Shown here: positions 9,461-20,908 of the stretch, piece after piece | Layout of the letters: every line of letters begins with the position of its first letter | Position numbering within the stretch: the first letter of the stretch is position 1 | DNA from: Ananas comosus | Lineage: Eukaryota; Streptophyta; Magnoliopsida; Poales; Bromeliaceae | Reading direction: 5' to 3' | DNA length: 64,000 nucleotides | NCBI RefSeq assembly: GCF_001540865.1 | Contig: NC_033635.1 | Coordinates: forward strand, 6,845,327-6,909,326 | Program-made: the position numbers and the translations under genes | Notes under the pieces: model-generated | What the model was told of the DNA's origin: nothing | The model's input: only the letters and a program-made list of their open reading frames with translations | Databases searched by the model: none

Positions 9461-10243
9461 ATGTCTGGCGGCGGCGATCCGTTGGCGGCCTCCCCGAGCC
9501 GCCGCAAGCGCAAGCAGCCAGCAGACGCCTCCTCGGTGGCCAAGAAGCCGCGTCCCTCCGATGCCGACGCCGTGACGATCCTCCGCGGGGTGCTCGACTT
9601 CCGCGCCCGCACCGGCGCCAACCCGACGCTCACCACCATGGACGCCTTCTACGATTCCATCCGCGGCTCCCTCCCCTCCCCCGCCCTCACCAAGGACAAG
9701 GTCTACAACAAGCTCCGCCACCTCCGCTACAAGTTCCAGCACTCCAGCCCCAACCCCGATCCCCACGGCGGCGGCGGCGGAGGCGGAGGAAGCGACCTCG
9801 TCTACGAGCTCTCTGCCGACGTCTGGGGCGGATTGCTGTCGGTCGAACCGAAGCCCAAGAAAATCAAGAAGGAGAGCGAAAAGAATAAGATTCACAAATC
9901 TGATGTCAAGAACGAGGATGGCAAGAACGAGGCAAATGAAGCCGAGAAAATGGAGCGTGAAAAGGAGGACGTGGAGCAGACACTGGAGGAGGTAGAAGAA
10001 GAAGAGGAGGAGGAGGAGGAGATAAGGGGAATTGGGACGGATTCCTTCCCGATTTTGATCCATGAGGTGACAAAGTACTGGAAAGAGAAGGGCCTCTCAA
10101 CTGTGTCTTTGGAGGCGTCTTTGAAGCTCGTAAGACCATCCAAGGCGAGACCAGTGGAGGAGAAGTGGAGGAAGCTAATGGGGAAGGAAATGAAGTCCCG
10201 AACGAAGATGTTCGAAGTGCTCGGGAGCCTCCTCCTGAGCTGA
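9461..10243 (+). CDS. GeBP/STOREKEEPER (DUF573) family DNA-binding protein
   Basis: 260 aa, single exon, complete. GeBP-like proteins are plant nuclear transcription factors; Arabidopsis members bind GLABROUS1 enhancer sequence or act in cytokinin and sugar signalling. Residues about 8-31 hold a basic nuclear-localisation stretch (SRRKRKQ, KKPRPSD). Residues about 33-90 match the DUF573 domain: VTILRGVLDFRARTG, MDAFYDSI, KDKVYNKLRHLRYKFQ. A Gly run follows at about 103-111. Residues about 125-190 are Lys/Glu-rich with a run of Glu. The C-terminus (FPILIHEVTKYWKEKGLS to EEKWRKLMGKEM) matches the second conserved GeBP region. The usual aromatic LW(S/T) at the domain start is not seen; DADA stands there. 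GC content is high in the first half and drops in the second, as in grasses and relatives. This is the only fully intact host gene in the window. Confidence 0.88.
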   Translation: MSGGGDPLAASPSRRKRKQPADASSVAKKPRPSDADAVTILRGVLDFRARTGANPTLTTMDAFYDSIRGSLPSPALTKDKVYNKLRHLRYKFQHSSPNPDPHGGGGGGGGSDLVYELSADVWGGLLSVEPKPKKIKKESEKNKIHKSDVKNEDGKNEANEAEKMEREKEDVEQTLEEVEEEEEEEEEIRGIGTDSFPILIHEVTKYWKEKGLSTVSLEASLKLVRPSKARPVEEKWRKLMGKEMKSRTKMFEVLGSLLLS

Positions 10244-11629
10244 GAATGGCCCATTGGACTGCATTTAAAGCAGGTACTTGGTCTTGCCCCTAATGATCAT
10301 CACTATCTTCTGTGGCAATTGTGTAATGATATAGTTTTGATAGTTGGAGGTTTGCAACATGTCCTGAGGAGGGTGAGTTTCGTTGAGGGGACTTGTTTCC
10401 ATGGTGAAGTATGTGATTATTTATTTGATAATTATTGCATCCCTTCTAACTAGTATTTTGTGGATGATGCTCTTGATATAGTTTTGAGTTTTTGGCTGCA
10501 AACTCTTTTTCTTTTGCTTTCAATTCTGCTTGCATTTATAAGACGACATTTATGATGTAGCCGTGAGTGCATTTCACTGCCAAACTAATAAATATGGCTT
10601 CATAAATCGGGCCTACGACGGCCCGACCTCCGTGTAGCCTATGCCATAAATAGGTAACTCGATCCGCATTCAAGGCAATTATGTAATGACCTTGATATGC
10701 CAAGGGAAAACAATGAAGTTAAGAACTTAATATTCTTCTAGTTCCAATTGTAAAGTATAATTTCAAAGTTAGGTGTACATTTCCAAATTTGCACCAATAA
10801 GAGGACGAGGAAGGACTGCTTTACTGCTGCTGAGGTTCAAGAATTAATCTAGTAAGTAGGATTTTCTTTTGTTATTTTAGCACGGTTCCCATAAACCTCT
10901 TATGGCTATGAGGAGTCTGCATGAGAAAAGAGAAGTAGAGAAATTGAAAGTGACTTCTATCTCCGTAGCAGAGAATAGATATGGATAGAACAAGAGAAGG
11001 GATTCATATATTTAGGCACAGATGCGGTTGGAAAGATATGTATTTATGGAGCCAATTTAGGTTTGTTTACAAACACATAAAGATATGTTGCCAAAGCAAA
11101 ACAAAGTTCCTCAATTAGCATCCAATGATCGAAATCACTACTTGCCATATGAATATCCACAGAAACTGCCTCATTTGGACATTTCGGAGCACATTAAGTT
11201 CCTAGGCTTTTAGCTTAGAAGCACTAAGCCTGTGGTAACAGTATTTGCCAACATTTTCCAATGCATAGTTATATTTCTAGTACTTGTTTATGTTGATGTC
11301 GTTGATCGCATTTGGTTACTAGTTCACTCAATGAATCCTTCTACTTATCTCGCGGACTCACAAGCTAGGTATTAACTTGACTTTAGATTGGAAATGTTAT
11401 TTAATGAGCATTGGATAACTTTTCCTTCATAATGAACTCATTGTGTTTTGTTTTCATTTTGATATTTTTGGGCTACATGTTAAGAAATTATTCATTTTCC
11501 ATTTTTGAATTTTCATTCATATCTTATTAAAACAACGAGCATTGCAAAATGTATCTATAAATCATTCTCAAGTATATATTGTTGTTTGTATGTTCATCAT
11601 TCACATTCCATTTCCTTTGTTATATTTGA
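10244..11629. other. 3' flank of the GeBP-type gene
   Basis: AT-rich, no gene recognised. The proximal part is probably 3' UTR; AATAAA occurs near 10587. The stretch ends at the copia LTR at 11630. Confidence 0.5.
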
Positions 11630-11763
11630 TGAAACTGATGTTAAAATTGTGATTAGGGTTCTCACTTCCCTAACCTCAAGGAGATATATTTATTTATTAG
11701 GAGCTTTAAAATAAGGTCCCTGACATAATGCAAAATTACAAAATTACAAAAGAATAGTCAACC
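11630..11763 (-). mobile_element. Copia 3' LTR
   Basis: Shares TGAAACTGATGTT, GATTAGGGTTCTCAC, AGATATATTTAT and GACATAATGCAAAA with the right LTR. A minus-strand polypurine tract (CTTGAGGGGGAGGG, 11764-11776) abuts it. Confidence 0.85.
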
Positions 11764-11877
11764 CTCCCCCTCAAGATGGTGCATAAATATTTCTCATGCT
11801 CGTCTCGTACACAATGTTATTGAAGATTGTTCTCCCAACTCCTTTAGTGAGAATATCAGCTAATTGATCACTTGACT

Positions 11878-12981
11878 TCACAATTGGTATGCATATGATA
11901 CCCTTTTCCTAATTCTCTTTGATAAATTCCTATCGATCTCGATGTGCTTTGTTCTATTATGTTGTACCAGATTGTGACATGTGAGCAATATTAATAGCTT
12001 CTTTATTGTCATAGTATAGTATTGATGGTTTCTCGTCTGCCATACTAAGCTCTCGCATAAACCTTCTAAGCCATAGAATTTCATTAACACCTTGAGCCAT
12101 ATGTCAGGGACTTAGAAAAATTTCTATGCAGCCCGGTCCCTGGCCCAAATCTGCTTAGCGAGTTCGGGTTGAAGACGGGTCGAATCGGGTTGGCAAGTAG
12201 ACCCAAACCCAACCCGCTGTGGGAAACTCAAGGGTCATGAAACTCATGGGAGTTATGGGTGACTCTTGAGCTTTTGGCATTTATGAGGGCTCATTATGTA
12301 GGCTCATTATGTATGTNTTTTTTTTTTTTGCTTCTGCAAGTAACCAAATTTCTGCCTATAAAGGTACAGTATCCAGAGGTTGATCTTTTATCATCTAGCG
12401 ATCCTACCCAATCAGCATCAGTGAAGGATTCAATCTTCAAATGACCATTCCTAGAAAATAAAAGTCCTCTTCCTGGAGTTAGAGTTCAAGTATCGTAGAA
12501 TACGATAAACAACCTCAAAATGTGATACTTTTGGGTCATGCATATACCGACTAGCCAAACTAACTGCATAAGAGATGTCAGGTCGTGTGTGAGATAAGTA
12601 TATCAATTTACCTACTAACCTCCTTTCCTTGTCAACTTCTTTTCCAATTTTACTTTGCAAGCGATGATTCACTTCTATTGGCGAATCAACTGGTTTGCAC
12701 CCTAACATTCCAGTCTCTTGAAGTAAATTCACACATATTTTCTTTGAGAAATAACAATTCCTTTGTCAGATGTCACCACCTCAATTCCTAGAAAGTATCT
12801 TAACTTTCCAAGGTCTTTTATCTCAAATTTCATAGCTAAGTAGCTTTTCAATTCATTCATTTCTTGTCGGTCATTTTCTGTGATTACTATATCATCGGCA
12901 TAAATAGTGAGAATGGTGATTTTGCTCTTATATTTCTTGATGAACACAGTGTGGTAGACATCACTTTGTTTATATTCAAAG
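11878..12981 (-). pseudogene. Copia reverse transcriptase 3' half and RNase H
   Basis: Minus strand: the YADD-type active site region (ILTIYADDIVIT) and DLGKLRYFLGIEV at 12740-12960, then GMLGCKPVDSPIEVN, TRPDISYAVSLASRYM and LRYLN (12451-12732), then RNase H pieces (RSTSGYC near 12370, MAQGVNEILWL near 12080, RTKHIEIDRNL near 11930). Frameshifts separate the pieces. A foreign segment of about 225 bp (12107-12330) sits within RNase H, and the hAT element at 12982 cuts the 5' side. Confidence 0.88.
12107..12330. mobile_element. Small unidentified insertion in copia RNase H
   Basis: Interrupts the RNase H reading between RSKK-type sequence and EAEFRAMAQG-type sequence. Ends in a run of T (12318-12329, with one N). 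The run could be the tail of a small retroposon, but no A/B boxes or target duplication are clear. Confidence 0.4.
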
Positions 12982-13056
12982 TAAGGATTAAAGTGCCGCC
13001 CCGTGTCGTACTGCACGGAGCGGAGGGGGGTCTTGGACCCCCTTTCCGTGCTGCGG

Positions 13057-13102
13057 CACACTCTGCCGTATTGCACGAGACAGTGCGATACGGCAGAGTG
13101 TG
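13057..13102. repeat. Subterminal hairpin in the hAT element
   Basis: Arms of 20 bp (CACACTCTGCCGTATTGCAC and its complement with one mismatch) around a 6-base loop. Confidence 0.8.
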
Positions 13103-14093
13103 TCGCGACACAGTGCTGTGCCGACAATATTGTTTTATTTATTTTTTGCTTTTTTTTTGGCTTTTTACTTTTTTTTTCTTTTTGTTTTGTTCTTTGGGGT
13201 ACCAAGAAACATCTGGGTACCAAGAAACATCTGGGTACCCCACACCTCCAAAGATATTGCAAATTGAAAATCTACTTGCTAGGTAAGTAAAAAAAAATAT
13301 AATTTTGTTTATCAATATAAGGGCCTATCGGCCCAAGCCCCCCGCTTCCACCACAGCATTCATTTTTTCTTCACAAATTATTTTATTAAATTTTGTCGTA
13401 CCGTGAAACTTTTTACGAATTAGGGAAACAAAATCGAATTCAATAAACAAATTTTGAGACACATCAAACATAAAATTATATTTTTGCATTCGAAGATTAA
13501 AAATACTGATAAAATTAAAAGCTAAATTAATTCAATTGATACATAAATTTATTTTATTTATTTGTCGTATAATTTATTGCTTAAGTTTTTTTGATAGATC
13601 TAATATTTTTTTGAAAAAAATAATTTAAAAATAAAATTTTAAATACTTTTTAAAATAATTTTTTCAAATAATTTTAAAAATTAATTTTTTGTATTTTATA
13701 AAAGAAAGAATGTAATATGGTCAAAAGAAAGAAAGATGTCTTTGCATTTTAAAAATTATAATTTAAAAATAAAATTTTAAATACTTTTTAAAATAATTTT
13801 TTCATATTATTTTAAAAATTAATTTTTTGTTAAATTATACACAAAAAAAAAATTTTAGATATTCCACCTATAGTTTATCAAATATTCACTTTAATATCAC
13901 GTGGTTTACCGAATTGTCATTAATTTAACAAAAAAATTAATTTTTAAAATAATAAAAAAGGTACAAAATATTAAAATAATATTATTTTAAATTATTAAAA
14001 ATTAAAATAAATGTGGCATTTAAAGTTTTCACTTTTTCTTTCTAATTTAGCCGGATGAAATTCACCCAAAAAGGTACTCAATCACAGGAGAAA

Positions 14094-14263
14094 GAAGAGC
14101 AGCAGCAGGAGCAGCAGCAGCGGCAGCAGCTTTCCCCTCACTGTGCTCTGAAGTCTCAATGGAGGCGAAGAAAGCAGTAGGAGAAGAAGGCCCCGACCCG
14201 AACCCCTGCGCCGTGGCTCCGCATGCAAAGTGTGGAACCCCTGATCACCCTCCCTACGCCGAG
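14094..14263 (+). pseudogene. Captured first exon, linker-histone/HMGA-like
   Basis: ATG at 14159, 35 codons to PPYAE, then a consensus donor GAG/GTACGT at 14263/14264. The last residues GTPDHPPYAE resemble the start of the H15 (linker histone H1 / HMGA) globular domain, where HPPYAEMI is usual. Upstream is a CAG-rich leader. It lies wholly inside a hAT element that lies inside a retrotransposon, so it is best read as a captured fragment rather than a gene in place. The assignment rests on a few residues. Confidence 0.4.
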
Positions 14264-14639
14264 GTACGTACTTTCACTGGTCGTAGTTCGATCGTATTCT
14301 GTTGTTNTCTAATCTATAAAAAATTTTATTCTGTATCAGATATAGTTGTACTTTACATACAAAAAAACTTACAAGTATGTTAATTGATGAGTATAGTAAG
14401 ATATACATTGCAAATATTCATAATTATTTGATTAAAATTTTTAAAATAATATTATAAAAGCCTATTGGAACCAAAAAAACTAAAGTAAGTCTGTACCAAG
14501 CGTGCCAGTAGGAGGTAATGCTTTATCCATCGGCACGCAAGCGTACTATGTGTCGGCATGAAAGCGTGCCGGTGCCGTACCGTGCGAGGCAGACAGCGGC
14601 ACGCCCCCGTGCCATGGCATTTTAAACCTTGATTCAGAG

Positions 14640-15150
14640 GTTAACATTGCTCTGCGAAATCTATCAAACCCTACTCTCAGTGATTGTTTTAGGCCTTATA
14701 ATGTACTCTTTAGTCTACAGACCTTTCCAATATTTTTTTGAGTTAAGAAACTTGGAGGTATCTCCATATATACTTTCTCTTGTAAATCTCCATGTAAGAA
14801 TGCATTTTTTACATCCAGTTGTTGTAAATCCCATCCTAGATTTCTAGCACATGAGAGAAGGACACGGATAGAATTCAATTTTGCCACCGGAGCAAAAGTC
14901 TCTTGATAATCAATCCTATATGTTTGGGTGAATTCTTTTGCCACCCATCTCGCTTTGTCCTATTCGCTGAGCCATCAGCTTTATATTTCACCGTGAAGAC
15001 CCATTTACATCCTACTGTCCTTTTTCTCGTTGGAAGATCAACTAGTTCTCATGTATTATTCTTTTTGAGTGCCCTCATTCTTCATCCATAGCTCCTTTCT
15101 CTTTCGGATCCATCAATGCCTCTTACCAATTATATGGAATTGACACAGAA
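14640..15150 (-). pseudogene. Copia reverse transcriptase 5' half
   Basis: Minus strand: MAKEFTQTYRIDYQETFAPV, then VLLSCARNLGWDLQQLDV, KNAFLHGDLQEKVYMEIPP and CRLKSTL, stop, GLKQSLRVGFDRF. A TAA stop replaces the Tyr of LYGLKQ. Reading continues across the hAT insertion in the same frame once one 8-bp duplication is discounted. Upstream to 15150 are frameshifted remains. Confidence 0.88.
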
Positions 15151-15151
15151 G

Positions 15152-16036
15152 TCAAGGACGAAACAAAACCTCTATATGAAGGTGAGAAGGATGCATAAGA
15201 AATAAAATTAGATATAGGGTATTTACTTTTATTTCGGACGCCTTTTCGATGAGCAGTAGGAACATCAAGATCATCAAAAGAGTGTGTAAGGTCAACAATA
15301 GAATATGAAGGATGCGAAGGATGAATAAAGGAATGTGAAGGATACTCACGTTGTTCCTGATTGGGTACTTGGAGTGGATTCGAAATTGGAGTTGAGGACG
15401 ACTCCGTTTAGCTTGGGGATGAGTGCATGATGGTTTTATGCTTCTTTCTCCTCTTGTGTATGAACTTAGCCACTCTCACAATCCTTATTGGCAGTCTTAT
15501 CAATGTGCATTTGTTCTTGTTTCTCCCCCTCACTTTTAGTGTTTTCTTTTTCAACATTTTCTTTACTTTCTTTAGTTCCATCACCACTCTATTCCTCCCT
15601 CTCAAGATCAATTCTTTTTGTAAATCAATTTGTGTGCTCCAAAGCTGCATAGACGCGCTGACACTCATCTCTTCATCATTGTAATTATTCTCCTTTTTCC
15701 CCTCATGCAGACTTGTATTGTAATATACTTCACATTCTCTAAAGGTCACATCCATGGTGACATACACCCTTTTTGTCGGTGGATGATAGCATTTGTATCC
15801 CTTCTGTATTGTTGAATACCTGATGAAAATACATTTTAATATTCGAGGATCTAGCTCGTCCTTTTTTCCTCCATGTTCATGTATAAAGCATGTGCAACCA
15901 AGTAATTGGTGGGACAATGCAGGAAGAGTGGCTTAATAGCCTTTCCAATAGTCTTGAATTCAATTGCTCGTAGTGGCATTCCGTTTATTAAGCATGCTGT
16001 CGACAAAATAGCATTCCCAGTGGTGCTTTGGAACAT
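15152..16036 (-). pseudogene. Copia integrase C-terminal region and linker
   Basis: Minus strand: LSTACLINGMPLRAIEF (15851-16036), then GCTCFIHEHGGKKDELDPR, KCIFIRYSTIQKGYKCYHPP and VYVTMDVTFRE (15750-15917), followed by a variable lysine-rich linker. Two frames overlap, so at least one frameshift. Confidence 0.85.
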
Positions 16037-16163
16037 CCATAGCGAATAATAATTATCGAGTAACCTCCAACAAATGTCGATTCTTTCTTTTTGCTATTCA
16101 ATTTTGTACTTGTGTATTAACACAACTAGTCTGCTATATGATGCCATGATTAGTTAGATATTG

Positions 16164-16640
16164 TCAAAAGGCGCCATCTATGTATTCTCTTCCATTATTT
16201 GACCTTAAATTTTTGAATTTTGCATTGAATTGGTTATCAACCAGCTTGTGAAATGATTTAAAGCAAGAGAATACTTCATCTTTACTATGTAATAGATATA
16301 CACAAGTAACACGACTGTAATCATCAATAAAAGTCACAAACCATCTATAATCATTCAAAGGTACGACCCTACTAGGTCACCACAGATTAGAATGCACATT
16401 ATGAAATGGAGTAGTACTTTTATTATCATTAATAGGAAAAGCACCACAAGTATGTTTTGCAAATTCAAATGCATCACATGTCAACTGTTTTGAGTCACAT
16501 TTCTCAAAAAATTTCGGAAACATGTTTTCCATTATTCGAAAAGATAAGTGTCATAACCTAAGATGCCACAAATATGCCTCTTGACAAGTACTACTTAATC
16601 CGGTTTAAAAAACAAAAATTCTGTCCAGCATATAATCTCG
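16164..16640 (-). pseudogene. Copia integrase core with a changed catalytic Asp
   Basis: Minus strand: FVTFIDDYSRVTCVYLL, SCFKSFHKLVDNQF and LRSNNGREYIDGAF. In active copia integrases the last motif is RSDNG(T/G)EY and its Asp is one of the three catalytic acids; here it is Asn. Upstream, around 16380-16640, are remnants of the zinc-binding region. Confidence 0.85.
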
Positions 16641-16703
16641 GTCCTCCCTCCAGAAGATAAAGCTTGTCATGCACTCTACCATAGCCAATCGTTCTCCTTG
16701 TCC

Positions 16704-17012
16704 CTAGTTCCTGAAACCACAATAGGAAGGAAAGAAAATAACTTTACAATTCAAGTCCCTGGTAATAGCTCTATTGGAGAGAAGATTGGTTGGAAAAGAG
16801 GGAACATGTAGAACATAAGTTAGGGCTAAACTAGAATTGCAAACAATAGAACCTTTTCCAGAAATTGTTGACATAAAACCATAAGCAATATGAACTTTAT
16901 CTTTGTCTGAGGAAGGAAAGTAAGATGGGAAATGATTTGATGCACCAGTCATATGGTCGGAGGCACCGGAATCAATGATCCAATATTGAGAACTAGTATT
17001 GTTACTAAGCAA
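16704..17012 (-). pseudogene. Copia aspartic protease
   Basis: Minus strand, 102 codons with WIIDSGASDHMTG, the catalytic DSGA motif of copia proteases, then GKGSIVCNSSLALTYVLHVP and LLSNRAITRDLNC. Cleaves the polyprotein in living elements. Frame breaks lie on both sides. Confidence 0.9.
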
Positions 17013-17239
17013 TGCATTAGCAATAGTATCTGAGAGAGCAAAGTTAGAGGTGAATGTAGCAGTAGTGGATGAATAAAATTGGAGTTAGCTTCAGTTGAAT
17101 CAAAGCTTTATCATGAGTCGGCGAAGTGTTAGAAGTTCTTCATGAGATAGGCCTTTACACTCCATGTGAGCTCCTTCCGAATGTAGTGTGTCGGGGCCTT
17201 CCGCTTGGTATGCTTGTGATCTCCCATAGCCTCGGCCGC

Positions 17240-17960
17240 TTCCACTTCTTCTTACTCTTCCTCTCATAGGACGTCCATGCCACTTCTAACATGTCTCCTT
17301 GGTGTTCCTGCTTTGTTCACAATGGTGACACTTAAGATTATCTTTATCTATGAGATCACTTCCTTTCTTTATCTATGAGATCACTTTATTTTGAATGCTT
17401 TTCATAGTTCTACTTGATGCAGCTCAGGACAATGCAGATTTCTCAAAAGTTAGTTGATAGATCATAGCATTCCCTCTGCTTTCTTCTTGTTGAACATAAG
17501 CATAGGCCTCCTTTAGTAAAGGGAACAGATCTCTTCCACGCACTTGAACTCTTATTGGATCAAATTCTACTTGTAAGCCAGCAAGGAAGTCATAAAAACT
17601 CTCGATCTGTTTTTGAAACATTGCTGCATCATCAGGGCATTTAGCTTGAAAATCATGACAATAATCTAATTCCTGCCATAAACTGCTAAGCTCTGCAATG
17701 TATTGAGCAACAGTTCCATCTCCCTGCTTTGTTTCATGCATTTTTTTCTGAGCTCATATACTAGTGCATTTTTTCCTTTCTTAGAATAAGTTTGAGCCAC
17801 TGCAGTCCAGATTTTGTAGGTAGAATCCAAAAAAAGAAAGCCTTGTGCAATTGCTGGTTCCATTGACTTTAATAGTCATGACATGATCAATGAATTTTCC
17901 GATTCCCATTGACTAGATGTAGAATCTTCCTCTGGCGGCATGTTTCGTCTACCTGTAATG
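17240..17960 (-). pseudogene. Copia gag with zinc knuckle
   Basis: Minus strand: MPPEED start region near 17940, then AIAQGFLFLDSTYKIWTAV, KGKNALVYELRKK, VAQYIAELSSLWQELDYC, FLAGLQVEFDPIRVQV. A CCHC-like zinc knuckle follows near 17270-17330 (LKCHHCEQSR, KETC). A stop replaces the Trp of a MSWLLKSM-like stretch near 17882. Confidence 0.85.
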
Positions 17961-18482
17961 TAATCATGAGGCCCCCTAGCTTTAATAAACAATAAACAGG
18001 ATAAATACAATGACAAATAATTTTGTCCACCTAGTTTAATAGGGCTAATTTGCAGGGGGACTATCGTTCACCATGATTTTTGTCTTCGGCGTTGTGTTAA
18101 CTCTATTAGAATTGTTATCAGAGTTAACTTTTGACATCTTGAGTGCATAAAAGATGCAACCAGCAATATAACAGTAACAGGAAAGAATTATTCAGATCCT
18201 ATTGATGCATTTACCAAACCTTCATTCGTTTTGTAGCAAAAGTAGGTAACTTGTCTCAAATATTAAGGTTGGTAGTATTGTAACAGCCACAAAAGGTGAA
18301 ATGCCTGATCAAGATCTAAGCGAAGTAGTGTAGGGAAAGGGTGAAGCAGAGAAGAATGATGTGGAGACGAGGAATAGCACCAAGAAGAGATGGATGACTG
18401 TAGGCTTGTAGAGGTCTAATTGGAAGAAGGAAGAACCGATTGGGCCTTATCCCTATTTTTCGAAAAACCCTAAATTTGGTTT

Positions 18483-18498
18483 GGCTTCGATACCATAA
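18483..18498 (-). other. Copia primer-binding site
   Basis: Minus strand TTATGGTATCGAAGCC, close to the initiator-Met site TGGTATCAGAGC, directly inside the right LTR. Confidence 0.75.
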
Positions 18499-18632
18499 TG
18501 AAACTGATGTTTAAATTGGATTAGGGTTCTCACCTCCATGATCTCAAAGAGATATATTTATATATTAAGAGTTTTACAATAAGGTCCCCGACATAATGCA
18601 AAAATTATAAAATTATAAAAAAATAGTCAACA
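18499..18632 (-). mobile_element. Copia 5' LTR
   Basis: Minus strand begins TGTTGACTATT and ends ...CAGTTTCA; pairs with 11630-11763. Confidence 0.85.
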
Positions 18633-18666
18633 ATGTTTATCTCTGTGTCCATGTTATTTGTACTTT

Positions 18667-19025
18667 CTATTGCCCAAGGATTTTAGTGCCATGGCACGGG
18701 GTCGTATGGGAAACTTGTTGGCAGGGTATGACACGGTGCTTGTTGTGCCATACCAATGTGCGCCGGTCACAGAAATACCTGTTTGTCGACGCAATAAGAC
18801 ATAAAGTATTTATTTTCTTTAGCATCAGTATATTCTAATTACTTATTATGTATCTTCATCAAATTATTTGCACTGTATTGAAACAATACTTGCTAATTTC
18901 AAAGAAAAGAGGATATTGTGTTGTGCTATTGACATGGGGATCGTATCATGCCAATATTTTGTTAGCATGGTATTACACAGTGGGCACGACCTGTGTCGAT
19001 GGGCACTTAAAACCTTGCTATTGCC
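18667..19025. mobile_element. Short hAT-type element (MITE)
   Basis: The element is 18675-19017 (343 bp), with inverted ends CAAGGATTTTAGTGCC and CAAGGTTTTAAGTGCC. A perfect 8-bp target duplication CTATTGCC lies at 18667-18674 and 19018-19025. No coding content. Same family as the element at 12982. Confidence 0.92.
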
Positions 19026-20908
19026 ATTGCATAATGTGATTGTGAAGCAATTTCTAGTCGATTATTTTTGCTTGGAGTCTCCAACGAAGTGATGAACTAT
19101 TCATTGTAACTTTTGTCCCACTAAAATTTGTTTGTCTGTCGTATATCAAAAGCTTACAGGATAAAAGTTATATGTTAAGTTAGTGGAGTCAAGGCACCTG
19201 AAACTTTCATTGCTTTGTGGTAACTAATGAGTTGGGCTTGAATACTTCTAGTAGTATCTGTCCTTTGGTGTTCTCACTTTTCTACTCATCAGATGGACTT
19301 TAGGATCTGCACAGATAAGCATCAAAGATATGACGTAATGCTAAGTCCCACAAACCATTATCCTATTCTCTTCCCATCTACTGTTGACAAAGTACAATTA
19401 AAAGAAAGAAGAGAAACTACTTGGAGCAGCCTCTTTTTGCAAATCCTTCAATGCCTGTGCTTCTCCTATTCAAGCAGATCTCACATTTGGAGCTTCGTCT
19501 TACTGAGCAGTGAACAGCAGTCTTGGATCAAAAACAACATACCAAAAAATGTGAATCTGACAAGAAGAAAAAGGAATTGTAAGGAAGAGAACAAACCATT
19601 ATGATGCACGGAATCTGTTTGAGTTTAATGTACTTATGATTTGGTATCTAATTGATGTGCCTTCTATTTCCGTTGCATATGCTATTAATTGTTTTCCTCT
19701 ATGGTTTAAAATTCTTAACTGATCTGTTAATAAAGTAGAGAGATGAGAGGTTTCTGTTCTAGGACAATGCCTTCTAAAGTTCAATCAATATAGGGAAGGA
19801 ATAGCCCTTCTCTAAAATTCTAAGTTTGGCTTGGGGAAGGAGGCTTTCCCTATCTTCTACCACTGTTGATTTGGGTTAAGGATGATCCTTTTTTATCATC
19901 ATCTCAATTTGGATAATGATAGCCCTGCTTTGTGCTCAGATTGGGATTTTAGGCTTAAATAGAAAGTTAATTTCTTATTCTTGTGGAAGCAGCAGTGCAA
20001 ATCTCGAGGCACATCTAATGGCTAGAAAAGTAATAGCCCCAAAGGATTGATGCCATTAGTAAGTATTCTTGCTTATCTCGAGGCACATCTAATGGCTAGA
20101 AAAGTGAAGGCTCCAAAGGGTTGTTGATATTATTGAGTATTCTTGCTCAAGACCATCAAGGAATATCATCATCTCCACTTGAAAAAGAAAGGCCAGCCTT
20201 GGTATGCTGCTTTCTTGGGAAATCAAGGAGGAATACTTGTTTAATGTCTTGAGGCCATTGAATTTATTTGTCAATGCAACAACTAGTGGAAGCTGAAGTA
20301 GTTTCCAATGGTCGAAAGAGTGGGTGCTATATCTTGTTTGTTTGTATGTACAAAATGTTAATATTGCAAGTGTAACTTCTATTACTCTTCAGCCTACTTT
20401 CCAGTTATTATCATTATCGTCAAGCCTTTTGCCGTCTTTTTCCTTCACTTCGAGTTGCTATGCCATCATTATTATGTGCTACCTCAAGAAGGGACTCTGC
20501 AATCAAGTAACATAATCAAAAATGAAAATTGTTGGTGTTAAAGTGTGTATGGAATTCCATGTACAGAGATGTTAATTATGTGAACAAGTGGGTATTGATG
20601 ATTTTTGTTGCCTATATGAGTACATTGTATGAACAGTTGTGGAAGCAATATATGGCCTTTTATGCCTTAGTGTAGTGTTCCAAGCTTGAAGCATATGAAG
20701 CATACTTCGAGTTCATCAGTATAAATTACTGCAAACTGCCATTTCTAGTGGAGTTCAGAAAAACTAACCAAAACTAACAATAACTTTCATGTTCTCAAAA
20801 GCAGGCATGGGAAAGAAATCATCCAATTCAAGGAAAATCATTACTTTGATTCTTAAATACTAGTTACTTTTGTACACAAAATTGTCTGATACGTAAGAAA
20901 AGGAAATT
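19026..20908. other. Unassigned region
   Basis: Short open frames only, none recognised. Contains a 74-bp tandem duplication (20002-20075, 20076-20149; CTCGAGGCACATCTAATGGC). Confidence 0.5.

Larger units (their letters stand above)
12974..14639. mobile_element. hAT-type nonautonomous element carrying an exon-like fragment
   Basis: The element is 12982-14631 (1650 bp). Its ends are TAAGGATTAAAGTGCC and, inverted, CAAGGTTTAAAATGCC, matching the 343-bp relative at 18675. An 8-bp target duplication flanks it: ATTCAAAG (12974-12981) and ATTCAGAG (14632-14639), 7 of 8. CAAGG-type tips and 8-bp duplications indicate hAT. The subterminal 130 bp are rich in hairpins and GTACTGCACGG or GCCGTATTGCAC motifs, as for transposase binding. 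The interior is AT-rich with a 138-bp-offset repeat (13619, 13757) and an exon-like segment at 14094-14263. No transposase. Confidence 0.85.
11630..18632 (-). mobile_element. Ty1/copia retrotransposon, decayed, with hAT insertion
   Basis: Two short LTRs (11630-11763 and 18499-18632, about 134 bp, clearly homologous) flank minus-strand gag, protease, integrase, reverse transcriptase and RNase H pieces in the copia order. An initiator-Met primer site sits inside the right LTR and a polypurine tract inside the left. About 5.35 kb belongs to the element itself; 1650 bp is the hAT insertion. Many frameshifts and stops, so it is inactive. I found no clean 5-bp target duplication. Confidence 0.92.

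Noticed and set aside
9395..10063. 222-codon minus-strand frame opposite the GeBP-type gene
   Set aside because: Shadow of the GC-rich coding strand; leucine/valine-rich and low complexity, with no promoter or domain.
19294..19604. 103-codon plus frame
   Set aside because: No recognised domain, normal chance length for AT-rich plant DNA.
20089..20274. Minus-strand frame that might be copia gag
   Set aside because: Similarity too vague and overlapping a 74-bp duplication; no other copia domain nearby.
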